Position numbers and translations under genes: made by a program | Part shown: positions 35,253 through 46,637 of the stretch, piece by piece | Position numbering within the stretch: position 1 is the stretch's first letter | How the letters are laid out: each line of letters begins with the position of its first letter | Notes under the pieces: generated by a model | What the model saw: the letters and a program-made list of their open reading frames with translations, nothing else | What the model was told of the DNA's origin: nothing | Database searches by the model: none | Source of the DNA: Tubulanus polymorphus | Taxonomy: Eukaryota > Nemertea > Palaeonemertea > Tubulaniformes > Tubulanidae | Direction of reading: 5' to 3' | Length of the DNA stretch: 64,000 bases | Assembly (NCBI RefSeq): GCF_964204645.1 | Contig: NC_134025.1 | Coordinates: 14,972,001-15,036,000 of the forward strand

Positions 35253-36080
35253 TGCATATTGCTATCACACGGATTGATAACTTGCTTGGGGAGTGGATTA
35301 CTTTCGTTAGAACCTTTCTTGGGCTCTGATATTTTCACACATTTAATGCAGTAACAAAATCTAGGTTCCTTTCGTATATTAGCTATAACGGTTGTCATTT
35401 CATTGTTTTATGATTTTGTTTAATCGTTTTTGTTTTTTTCAGCAGCGCATACCAACCTTGGTTGAGCGTGCGGGATCAGGCTTGAAATTGGTATTCATGC
35501 GCGGCATAGTGTTGCCGGAAATTAATTCATTCTTTATTGACACAAAATTTCACCATAAAAAATTTTCTTTTATGTTTTTAAAAAACCCTTTTAATTTTCT
35601 TTTACTTTCATTGGGTGCTTGTGTTAGCAGCCGTTAGTAAAATCTATGAACATTATAAAATGTATGAACATTTATATTTTTCAGTTTAAATATCTAAAAC
35701 TTAAAAACCGCTTTTCTGTAAAATAAATTCTGAATTGAATTGAAGACTGGTTGTCTCTTCAAAGAGCCAGGGGGGCGGTAGTCTATGGTGGCAATAAACT
35801 TTATCGGATGATCGTAGTGGATTGTCATTTGAAGGAAATGTAACTTAATCTTGCTTAATTTCTTTATTATTTTAAAAAGAAAAATCTATTTCCGTGTTCA
35901 CTACTTCTCTTCACCTGAAGTCACTCGAGTTAGTCACGTTTTTCCTTTCAGCTGTTAATTTGTCTATGCAAAATCATTTCCACACAACCCGATAAGTAAT
36001 CTAGCAATTATCAACATGATGATAGATTCCGTAAAAATACACTGCAATATTCAAATAACAACTATCCAAAAGCTTGCACT
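35252..36080 (+). repeat. R-family repeat, inverted partner of 10549-11385
   Basis: The landmarks are the same as in the 10.5-kb copy, in reverse-complement order. The pair lies about 24 kb apart in inverted orientation. No element class can be assigned. Confidence 0.7.
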
Positions 36081-36310
36081 AACTTGGTCCGCGTCTACAA
36101 TAAAACCATTCCGATTCCCAGTCCCCGTGTTTAACATTTCATGTAACGATTTAAGACAACACCGATCTCTTAGCTCTTTAACAGGTAATCAGTTCAAAGT
36201 TCGATTAATTCTACTACAGAAATAACCACCAAGCAAGCTTTCAGTACAACCACGTCGGCAAGCCCATTTGAGAATTTCTTTCTTGTTATTTTTTGTTTCA
36301 AGGTAATTAA

Positions 36311-36418
36311 TTTCAGTATATGGTCACCAGGGGTGTTGAATATTGAACTAGATTGAGTAAGATCGTTAAGCATTTGAAACCACATCCCAAGTGGGTATGG
36401 TGTCCCTAAACCCATAGT
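36311..36418 (-). repeat. K-family end fragment
   Basis: A TGGTCACCAGGGGTGTTGAA box, then GCATTTGAAACCAC and TGGTGTCCCTAAACCC. It is a short 3' piece of K, just upstream of the zinc-finger exon. Confidence 0.7.
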
Positions 36419-36604
36419 GAGAAATTCGGCTATTACGCGATGATATATACGGTGTACATAATCAATGGATAGATTTATAGATGGACAGCTTTGAGCCAAT
36501 GTTACAATTGCACAGTTCTTGAAATGAACTCCCTCACCTAGTATATTCTTGCCTGAAACTATCTCTGAAAATTCCTTTGAATATGTTGAAACTTTGTTTT
36601 TTAG

Positions 36605-37346
36605 GTAAGATGGCTACATATTCCGAAATACCAGTACAAGGTATGGTAACATTTAATGTTTTGTCATGGGATATTCAACGTTGGAGCTGTATCTACTGTC
36701 AGTTTGCATCCCCACTCAAATCCTTATTCATCAATCATATACAGAGGCATGTATCGCAGAAATGTTTTCAACGTGATAAACCTACAAGTACACAGGATAG
36801 CAATTATTCTTCAAGAACCACGTCGTCTTCATCCTTTCAGTCATCAATTGTGTTAGACCCCTCACAGCAGGAGTCCCTATTTTTTGATGATTCTGATTCA
36901 CATGCTGATAATGATGATTTGATGCCACTGAAAGAAGGTCTCAATGGCTGTATCCACAAACCAATTTCAACGATTCCCGAAGATGATGAAGTTGTGAATC
37001 CGTCGACAACTGCTGAGATTTCTGAGGAAGAGTGTCTTCCTAAGGTTTTGGGCAAAAGTGATTCGGAAAACATTTCTTGTGAATATTCGGATGGTGTCAA
37101 AAATGCTATTGATGATATACATAATAAGCCTTTCCGATGTGGTATCAGTAAGACACATCCAAATATTTTGACACGGTTATTAAACCAACCAAAACCATTA
37201 ACATTATTGGTTCAGCCATCAGCGTATGAGGTGAATCCAACAAGTCCTTTGGATATGACAAGTGAAGCAACCAAGATATTGACCAAGCAGAATCCGCTTG
37301 ATGAATGTGATGATGTTCGACTGTATCACAGTCCAGAGAGAGACAC
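36605..37346 (+). CDS. exon encoding a C2H2 zinc finger and acidic tail; protein not identified
   Basis: The exon starts after a good acceptor (TTTTTTAG at 36597-36604). The first ATG is at 36610 (MATYSEIPVQG) and the frame stays open to the donor CAC|GTAAGT at 37346. The encoded 245 residues have one classical C2H2 finger near the N-terminus (WSCIYCQFASPLKSLFINH, then IQRH; spacing C-2-C-12-H-3-H). Then come a serine-rich stretch (SSRTTSSSSFQSS), an acidic stretch (FFDDSDSHADNDDL) and low-complexity sequence. This looks like the first coding exon of a host DNA-binding protein. No family beyond C2H2 is recognised and later exons were not found. The upstream open ATG (36577) lies in the intron before the acceptor. 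The codons contain no frameshift. Confidence 0.6.
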
Positions 37347-37608
37347 GTAAGTGTTGTAATTACGCAAACGCATTTGTAAAAGATATAGGCCCTACATTTA
37401 GAAAGGGAAACAAAGATCGTGTTGACTTGTCCACTCGTTCACTTGTCCATTCCTTTATTTATCCTAAGTAGATCTAATCCCATTATTTAGGGATGTTTTA
37501 TAAACACCTGTTGGGATGATATTTGGGCCATCCATGTATCTTCCATGGAGACATCTGCAGGCCAAAAACTAATCATTTGGAACCAAGATGGCTGTCTGGT
37601 TTATTTAG

Positions 37609-38826
37609 CCCACTTCGGACTTAAGTCTCAGCCCAGCAGGCTATTGCGTTTAATTTGTGGCTGGCTGGCTGGCTGTCCATCCGTCCATACGTCCGTCTGT
37701 CCGTCCGTCCGCTAACGGAATCCAGTTGTTTAAGTTTTGAAGATGCTTCAAAGGATTGTCTTGATCTTTGGTGTATACTTGTATCTACCCCAGATACACC
37801 TTCTGTCCAAAAACTGGCCCGATCCAGACCTGCTTACCCCTACGAGAATTCCGTATTTGCTACTGATTCTAATAGCTAAATACGGAAGTACGGATGCTCC
37901 ATAAAAACTACGGTTTTTTAGCCCACTTGGGACTTTAGTCCCAGCGGGCTATTGCGTTCACTTTTCGTCCGTCGTCCGTCCGTCCGTCCGTCCGTAGACG
38001 GAATCCAGTTATTTTGGGAAGTTTTGAAGACGCTTCAAGGTAATGTCTTGATATTTGGGTTACACATGTATCTACCCTAGACACATCTTCAGCCCAAAAA
38101 CTGGCCCTGTCAGAATCAAGATGGCCGACTGGCAGCCATTGTTGTTCGTCAAAATCAGCACTTTTTACACATTTTTGAACTTTTTGAGGGAAATTTTGAA
38201 GACGCTTTGATCAATTACCTTGATCTTTCGGATATATGTGAATCCCCCCAGGGCCCATCAACATAACAAAAATTGGGTCGGTCGGACTCAAGATGGCCGT
38301 CCTATGACCTTTTTGTGCCCAAAAATGTTAATTTTGGCCCGAATTCTGAGTCCTGTAGCTTCCTACTAGTTTGCCATTTCTCATTACAATTTGTGATGGG
38401 TATTCTTTGGAAAGGGATGTTTTATACCTGAGACAGGTATTTTTCATCAGCCAATTATGACGCAATTGGCGGCCATCTTGGTGTCACCAGTACTCATTCG
38501 TAAGTGGGAAAAAGTTTTTCCACATTATATTGATACCTAAGCGTATTTTGCTACCACAATCAATTAGAAAGTTGTAGCTCATAACGTCTTCTATGATTGT
38601 GGTGAGTTTCAAGGTAATTGGATTTCGTATATGGCCACCAGGGGGCGTTGAATAATGCAATATCTTAGTATTTCTATATTATATTCGTATCAATGCATAT
38701 TTTGTAACCACAATCAATTGCAAAGTTGTAGCTCATGACATCATCTATGATTGTGGCAAGTTTTAAGGCCATTAGTTATTCTATATGGTCACCAGGGGGC
38801 ATTGAAAAGTAGAATAACTTAGTTTT
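37609..38826 (-). repeat. K-family copies, one partial and one long
   Basis: 37609-37835 is a partial K end (GCCCACTTCGGACTT, GTCCGTCC runs, TTTTGAAGATGCTTCAAAGG). 37918-38826 starts again at the K end (AGCCCACTTGGGACTTTAGT) and runs through both CAAGATGGCCG boxes, CGGCCATCTTGGTGTCACC and two roughly 152-bp units with CACCAGGGGGC boxes. It stops where the H-family copy 3 begins, so H3 was inserted into or against it. The GTCC runs are microsatellite-like. Confidence 0.8.
38633..38647 (+). promoter_or_regulatory. CTCF-like motif in K repeat
   Basis: GGCCACCAGGGGGCG again fits the whole core consensus. A second, weaker box (GTCACCAGGGGGCA) follows about 152 bp later. Confidence 0.4.
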
Positions 38827-41231
38827 TAGGCCAGCCGTAGGCTGAGCCTATTACTATACAAATGGAGCGAATTTAAATGATATGGTTTCCACACAAAAGG
38901 CTCTTTTGCTTGCCAAGTGAGGGCATATTCGAACATATCACGTATTTAAGCGTAATCCATTCTCGGAATCGTAGCGAGCAGAATTTTGAAATAGGGTTTC
39001 ATAAAAATGTTTTCTGCATTTTTCACGAAAATTAAATCGGGAAAATTTCAATTTTTATCAGCCAATCAGGAAGTTGTGTCTTCCCTGTGATTGGTTTATC
39101 TGAAAATATCAGCAGCTGTTCACGTGAATTATCGTGATTTCATTACTGGCGCTTCTGCGCAAGACGTCATGTATCAACACGCGACAATACTTCCGCGTTC
39201 GCTACGTGTTCGGTGATTGGCCCATTTACTGGGAAATTCCACAGAAGCCTAATGTGGTTTGTTACAAGCGCTGTGATTGGCCCGACCCGATTCCGGCACG
39301 GCTTTAGCTTAGTGGGTTCGAATCCCTTGACGGGTGAAGATGATGGATCCTATCAATAACTATTGAAACAAATAAGTATCCTGGTTGGGCAGCCACGGAT
39401 ATCTACCGGAAGTGTTCCGGTTCGATATTTCGAGGTTTCTTTGAATTTTGGAGTGATATTGAAATCCGGTAAATACTGGCGGTAGATTGTGAAAACCCAT
39501 TGCATGATATTTGTATTACTTAATCAACGAAAAGCGTCGGGGCCGCGCCAGGAGTTTTCGCGATTTAAGTAATCAATAATAACAAGCAATAGCCTACTTC
39601 TTCGAGTTCGTCCACCTCAATTTTCACTCCACCGATCTCTGACACGGCTCTGTCGCCGTCGGCGCTGTGATTGCACTATTCGTACCACCAAAATTTTTTA
39701 TTTCTATATCAGGGAGGTCTGGAGAATAAAAAAGTCAAAATTTGGATATCGCATAGGCCTGATTTCATCGAATAAGTCGACCATGGTCGTTACGTTTCCG
39801 TACTAACTACCACCTAAAACGGTCTGAACAATTTCGTCACAACCAACATTTCGTTTACAGAAATCAGGTGTTCACTTGAACCCGCGGTATCGTCTACTGT
39901 TTTACTTCCGAGTTTTATTTTAAGATTTGAAATCGTATTTCAAGATCGATTTCTATGAAATCTTTAGTTGATTAGGTGTTTGGGAGGAATTTTTATTTGC
40001 TCTACAGAAAATTCATCCTTGACAATTGCGCAAGGTTCGCGAAAAAAAAGGTTTTACCAAATCGGGTGTATGACCTTGATATGCTAATTAGCCATGTGCT
40101 CGAATTGCAAATTCAATCAAATTTTATTCTGCCAAAAAAATGTTAAATACAATTCGCTTTCCGAGAGTTAATGTTATGCTGCATGGAACAAAGTTGTTTT
40201 GAGATGGGTCTTGAAGCTATTGAGGTCGAGAGATAACCATCTAGATAGTTCGTGAGAGTTCCAAAGTTTTGAAGACGCTTCAAGGTAATGTCTTGATATT
40301 TGGTTTATACGTGTATCTACCCTAGACACATCTTCAGGCCAAAAACTGGCCCTGTCAGATTCAAGATGGCCGACTGGCAGCCATTGTTGTTCGCCAAAAT
40401 CAGCACTTTTTACACATTTTAGAAGTTTTCGAGGGAAATTTTGAAGACACTTTTATCAATAACCTTGATCATTCGTATATATTTGTATCCCCCAAGGGCC
40501 CATCGGCATGAGAAAAATTGGGTCGATCGGACTCAAGATGGCCGTCCTGTGACCTTTTTTGTTCCCAAAAATGTTAATTTTGGCCTGAATTCTGAGTCCT
40601 TTAGCTTTCTAATGGTGTGCCATTTTTCATTGCAATTTGTAATGGGTATTCTTTGGAAAAGGATCTTTTATATCCGAGAGGGTATTTTTGACCGGGCAAT
40701 TATGACGCAATTGGCGGCCATCTTGGGGTCATCAGTACTCATTCGTAGGTGGAAAAAAAGTTTAGCCACATCATTTTGATACTTAAGCATATTTTGCTAC
40801 CATAATTAATTGGAAAGTTGTAGCTCATGACATGTTCTATGATTGAGGTGAGTTTCAAGCTCATTGGTTTTTGTTTATGGCCACCAGGGGGTGTTGAACA
40901 ATACAATAACTTAGTATTTCTATATTACATTCGTACCTATGCATATTTTGCTACCACAATCAATTGGAAAGTTGTAGCTCATGACATGGTCTATTATCTT
41001 GGTGAGTTTCAAGCTCATTGGTTTTTGTATATGGCCACCAGGGGCGTTGAACAATACAATAACTTAGTATTTCTATATTACATTCGCTCCTGCAGTCTGT
41101 GTTAACACACGATGGTACTATGTAAATGACATTGAGCAGGGAGTGTATATTGATAAATATAACCCACAGATTACATCATTTATAAAAAGCAAATCTGACA
41201 GGCTGGCCATTGTGCCCCTTGGGGCTCTTGT
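38827..41231 (+). mobile_element. H-family element, copy 3, with extra internal unit
   Basis: The 5' end (TTAGGCCAGCCGTAGGCTGA) and the 3' hairpin end are the same as in copies 1 and 2, but it is about 170 bp longer. The segment from TTTTGCTACCA to the CCACCAGGGG box is duplicated in tandem (about 40795-40900 and 40950-41050). More single-base differences than between copies 1 and 2 indicate an older insertion. It sits between T and T. Confidence 0.65.
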
Positions 41232-42235
41232 TGATCATTAGTGTATATAGCTGCGTGCACATAGTCTATTGATTAGCGCACAGCAGACTAGCGCACAGCA
41301 GCAATGCTCAGACTGTGCCCGCGTGTTGTATACGTATCCTCAATCAAAACAAACTATTCAATAAATCAATACGGACGGATCCAAAGTGTCAACTGCCCAT
41401 GAATGTATTTTTTTAAATATTCGAATAGAATTAATGATTACTATAGAAAAATATTTCTGCCGAGAAAATAGCTGCTGCTTCAACGATTCGAACCCGCTTT
41501 CTATTGTTCAGTTGCAACTGCCCACAATTCCAAAATTATCTTGGCGGAGGACCCACAAACTCCTGTGATGGCTTCGTGCCCACAGCGCTCGCGAGGAATC
41601 GAATGAGATCGAATTCATTTTTGATTGCTTTGGCAACTACTGTTGAGATCCCTCTGAAATTAAGGTTAACTGGTCATTTCGAGCCAGTGTCGACATCTGG
41701 CCAAAAGGGAGCATTCAAATAATACGTACAGTGGTTTTTCGGGGGGGAAGAGGGGGGTAAACAAATTACAAACTGTCTAGGGTTACAAGAGTATACTTAA
41801 TTGGCTCTATAACACTTTCGTACCCCTCCCAAAATTTCTATTTCTGCATAATATTATTAATCAGGAAGTTCTGGAGAATAAAAATAAATTGATAAAATTC
41901 TGATAATTCAGGGCCGATTGCATTGATTAAATTCCTCCACTAATTACAAACTGAAAACGTCTGAACTGTTAATTCGCAATAAATTTGATTTAATTGATTT
42001 AAATTCTGTTTCTGGGCATATAACTTTCCTTCATCAGAACATCTATCTTTAAATCAATAAACATTTAAAGAGATGGTTTTGTTTAAAAATTAGGTTTTCG
42101 CCAAACTTTAAATGTCATGACATTTCAGTGACGGAAACTTTGATTGACATCCAATATGGCGTCATTCGTCGTAGCGAATCAGCGAATTTACATGCGATTT
42201 AGGGCCCTAAATATCAAAATTTTGACATAGAATAT
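41232..42235. other. non-coding stretch
   Basis: A B-box-like GCGGGTTCGAATCG is found on the minus strand at about 41484-41497, possibly a SINE scrap. A poly-G run with GGGGGGGAAGAGGGGGG lies at about 41740. No exon was recognised. Confidence 0.45.
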
Positions 42236-42239
42236 AGTT

Positions 42240-42770
42240 GCAAAGCAGCGAAAACGGGTTTTCTGCACAACCTTGTTCGTATTCTTGTTTTTGTCTGGAT
42301 ACTGTCGACCACGATTGCATGTATGCTGATGCAGACGCACCATGCTATTGAAAATGAAGGGAATTAAGAATCCTGTTCAACAGTCAAAACGGTTTTATTA
42401 AAGGAAGGTCTACATAGTCAATTTGGCCTACTTGAAACCATGGATTACTGGACCAGATGGTTAGTTGACTGGAAAATTGACTTTTAGGTCTTAATAAGTC
42501 TTTATGGATTTTGAAAAAGCATTTGATAAGGTACTACATCAGCGATTACTAAACAAACTATTAGGCACTGGTAATGACCACGGTTCGCTTATATGCCTCA
42601 GCAGATTTCTCTGAATCAAAATAGGTGGCCGAAATCAACGGAACTGTCTCAATTTGAATATAAGTAAATCTAACTAACTGGAGGTTCGTCTTCTTTTTGC
42701 TGTCCTGATAAATGATTAAATGTACAGGGCAATGATAAAATGTACATGACGGAGTAAATTTCCAAAACGA
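42240..42770 (+). pseudogene. LINE reverse transcriptase fragment
   Basis: Near 42500 the plus strand reads MDFEKAFDKVLHQRLLNKLL, the conserved A region of non-LTR reverse transcriptases, followed by a degenerate SLICLSRFL. It is the inverted, diverged relative of 45170-45760; the flanking words GCAAAGCAGCGAAAACGGGT and TTGAAACCATGGATTA match on both. It is a dead fragment. Confidence 0.65.
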
Positions 42771-42775
42771 CTTAA

Positions 42776-43330
42776 CCCTCTAACAGGCAAGTATTATTTG
42801 GCATGTAAGTGATTTTGGACCTTGCATTGGGAAAACTGAATAACTCAGTAGATATGAGGGGTAATCCCATATTGTATGTATTTGATGAAAGCTCTTTTCA
42901 TAAGCTTTTGAATGGAACAAAGTTTGCGAACTTTGGGGGTTACCTTCAGGGTTTGACCCCAAGGTCATATATCCCAAGGTCATCCAGATTTTTGGGCCAT
43001 CCATAATCAAGCACTGTCATCAGATTCATCCCAATACGAATTTTCATCAGAATCTATCTTTACTATGTCTAAGATATCAGCCAAACTCACAAGAGAACGT
43101 CATTAGTGCATTGGCCATTACTACGGTCTTCTCCACTTCTGAAATCTGACCCACGTGACTCGTGCTTTGTATACCCCCTAATACATGCCAAATGTATGAT
43201 ATATCACTTTCTTGCTTTGTTAGAGTTTGTACGCCGTCTGGTGTCGCCATCTGCTTACAGGAAAATAAGTTAGAATGCTTCACTGAAATCATTACTTAAC
43301 TATCCTATTCACTATAGCTGGTCTATGGCT
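42776..43330 (-). mobile_element. piggyBac-like MITE, second copy
   Basis: The left end CCCTCTAACAGGCAAG follows TTAA (42772-42775). The interior matches the reverse complement of 11866-12458 (AGGGGTAATCCCATATTGTA, GGTGTCGCCATCTGCT). The right terminal repeat is eroded past recognition. Confidence 0.7.
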
Positions 43331-43429
43331 ATTGCTGGTATATTGTCACTATAGCTCAAGCTTTGTTCTGTACAAGGTCAGAAACATGGAAGAAGGGCTT
43401 CATCTGAAAAGGCATAACCCTTACAAAAA

Positions 43430-43576
43430 ATCACACATGTTATTTTGTAAAAAGCATGTGTGATTCACATGTGTAAAAATGGGACATTATTTCAAAGATC
43501 ACATGTGTGATACAGCCCTGTATGTGAATCACACGTGTGATTTTGTCCCAATTTTACACATGTGAATCACACATGT
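43430..43576. repeat. foldback hairpin rich in CACATGTG
   Basis: The arms at about 43453-43488 (CATGTGTGATTCACATGTGT, then AAAAATGGGAC) and 43545-43576 are near-perfect reverse complements. The whole is a small foldback element of about 150 bp. Confidence 0.7.
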
Positions 43577-44820
43577 TCGAGCTCTACACGACTGTATTCA
43601 CGAAGAAGTATAAATACACATTCATAATGGTCAAAATTTGACCACTTCTTTCTCTGGACATGATGGTTTATCCAAACTTCACAATATCCTAAAAACCCAT
43701 TGCCTGAAAGGAGATCCACATAATGGCAAAACAAAATGTAGTTCCAAAATTATCAACCAAATGTAATAACTCACTTGTGTATATGTTAATGGGAATTCTA
43801 TTTTCAAATATTTACAGATTTACTCAACGATTTATACTGTTGCAGGTTTTGTCCAATCTTCTTTCTAATTTCGGCCGCGGTAACCCAAGATCTATACTTC
43901 AAAACATTGATCTGGAATGAGACAAATTTATAAAACCTTTTAATCTTGCACACAATTCCAAACAATAAACCAATAAATCAATATCCCTAATATCAATCAT
44001 CTGGTCACACCTACCATAACAGGACTCTTGACCTCTTTTTCAGTAATTTGTTCCGGCTGAAAGTATACTTTTCATTTTTCATTTATATAAATCACTACTC
44101 AAGGAAATGTATGTACTCATTCCCTAAATTAATAATGGAAAATTCCATTTTCATTTGTAAGTGATTAATTCATTTGTAGAAAGAATTGGCAAATACTGTT
44201 CAATACCGGCTGATCATTCAGTTCAATGTTAAGGAATCATAAGTATAGTATGCAAACGAGCATCCTTTTTCATGACTGGACAGATTGTGATTTAAAAAGA
44301 GTTCATGGTGTAATATAGGCCTACTTGAAAAATAGATTTTACCGATTACAGTAAATTCAATCATCATCACTATAAATATTTAATGAAACAATTATACAAC
44401 AATTATAAAACAATTATATACTTGCCTTGGAGCTTGAATTCAAACACCAGACTGTTTGAACTAAGAAATTAACCATGAAAATTGACTAAAAATAGCAAAA
44501 ATATCCTCAAAATAATTGCAAATGGCGATGTGCATGCCTGCATGGTCATTCCCAGTCCTTTGCTAGCCGACGCGAACGGTTCGTATCCCATAAATACCTG
44601 GTAATTTTTCGAAGGTTTTTTTGAATATTTATATTTTTTAAAAACTCAATAGCGAATGCAAAATCATAACCTTAATTTATTAATTTAGCCGAATGAAAAA
44701 AAAAACTAGGAATGGACATCCATACTAGGTTTTTGCACAGTAGGCGGGGCATTTAATCTAACCACCTACGTGTTGAAAATGTTGAAATAATGAGTATTAT
44801 GGAAATATTTTTATTCCAAA
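43577..44820. other. AT-rich non-coding stretch
   Basis: No exon or repeat boundary was recognised. Confidence 0.4.
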
Positions 44821-45160
44821 ATGGACTCTATGACTAAAATGCTGATGTTCAGAATTTGGAAAAAATTGTTTTCGTTCAACAAAATTTTTTTGTCTGGACA
44901 AAAAGTGTTTCATTTCATCAATAACAATTTTTTTGTCAGAACGAAGAAATGTTTTTTCAACAAAAAGCATGTTTTTCGATCAAACAATTGTTTTCATTCG
45001 AACGAGATTTTAGAACATTTAAGTTTCTTTTTGTTCGAACAGATATATTGTTTCATCGAAGCATTTTTCATTCCAAAGAGCAAAATTTTGGTGAAACTAA
45101 ATAGTCTTTTCATTATAATGAGTAATCTTTATTCAAAAAAAATAATCTTCTAATTCGAAC
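44821..45160. repeat. degenerate tandem repeat of TTTTCGTTCGAACAAAA-like units
   Basis: A run of words such as TTTTCGTTCAACAAAATT, AACAATTTTTTTGTCAGAAC and CATTCGAACGAGATTTTAGA repeats in both orientations every 25-35 bases. It leaves a 110-codon open frame, but the predicted protein is just Phe/Lys/Asn-rich low complexity. I regard it as a repeat and not a gene. Confidence 0.5.
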
Positions 45161-45169
45161 ACAAAAGTA

Positions 45170-45760
45170 TAACCGGAACCTGGGTATTCTTTGTATCTAA
45201 TATCCATATCATGCCTTTAGGTTGAAGCCCATCTTCCATATTTCTGGCCATGTACGGAACACAGCGTGTTAAGGTCGTTTTGGATATTTACTCATTCCGG
45301 TGCATTTTAGATTACTGTGTATGTCATTTATCAGGACATTAAAGAGAAGACTACTTAGGATACTACCTTGCGTGACTACACTAGTTAGACCGACTTATTC
45401 CAAGATGAGGCTTTCCATTGATTTCGGCCACATGTTTTCGTCCAGAGATAACTGCTGAGCCATTTGAGCGACCTATCATTGATACCGTTTCCTAATAGCC
45501 TGTTTAGTAATGGTTGATGTTGTACCTTAACAAATGCTTTGTCGAAATCATAAAGAGTAATTATGGCCTAACAGTCGATTATCCAGAGTCAAATAGGACC
45601 ATCTGGTCCAGTTGTCCATGGTTTCAAGTAGGTCTAATTTTCTCTCAAGTAGGTCTAATTTTGTCTCTTTTGTCGACCTTATAAAACTGTGTTAACCATT
45701 GAACAGGATTCTCAGACTGTGCAGAAAACCCATTATCGTTGCTTTGCATCCGAATCGTTT
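45170..45760 (-). pseudogene. LINE reverse transcriptase fragment
   Basis: The minus strand shows LYDFDKAFVKVQHQPLLNRL (45495-45560), then WLSSYLWTK. After some bases comes VVTQGSILSSLLFNVLINDI (about 45310-45370), matching the A and B regions of non-LTR RTs. Stops and shifts break the frame. It is related to the fragment at 42240-42770. Confidence 0.65.
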
Positions 45761-46637
45761 GCGTATTTATTAATTAAGTTATTTATTTGTTGTTGGAACT
45801 ACATTTTGTTTCGAAAGAACACATGCCCTTTTATGTATATTCATGCTTCATACACGTGATAAAACAGACACAGACTTGCTGCAGTGTGGTGTATTGATCT
45901 GCGCATGTATGAGAAAAGTGCGCCTCGCGTGTGGCCTAGTTAAATTTTTTTTGGATACTGCAAATGATTCAACTGCCACGGTTCGTCGCGGGCGGCCGTG
46001 AAAAGCAGTGAATTTTATGGAAGGACAGTAAAATTGGGTAAGAGGGAAGTGAATCTTGGAAATTGTTCAATTTACGAAAATAAATTGTCTAACTTTAAAG
46101 AGCAAATGCCATCAAAATAGAATATTGTGTAAATTTCATTTTCAAATGTGATGTATTCACAAATATCCAATATGGAACTATTTCACTAGACATTTTGTGC
46201 GGTATTTTATCGTTTTAGGAGTGATTTGAATAAATAAACTCTTGCCATTGTAAGTGTTGCTACTGTTGTATATGCCATGATAATCGTGTATAAGTGAGTA
46301 GCACTGTAGGTCAGTGAATACGGTGAACAAATGATGTTTATTTTATCGATTATACATAGGCTACGCGTACTAGCGCGCACATGTGCTTTTGTTGATTGTC
46401 ATAGTTAACATCATAAATAGCGCCACCCGCGGGTTGAATATGAACTATACGCACGGAGTGAAGGATAAATAGATAACTATTCCGCTAATGAGCTACCGGC
46501 TATGCGCGCACCTGCCGCTAGCGGCGCTGACTGTCAACTCGGTTATAGCGACCCCACATGAACCGGGATGTAATTCAATAGCGTACGGCTTTGAATGGGG
46601 CGCTTTGAACCGCTTTTCTCTTGAATGAAAGTTGGCC

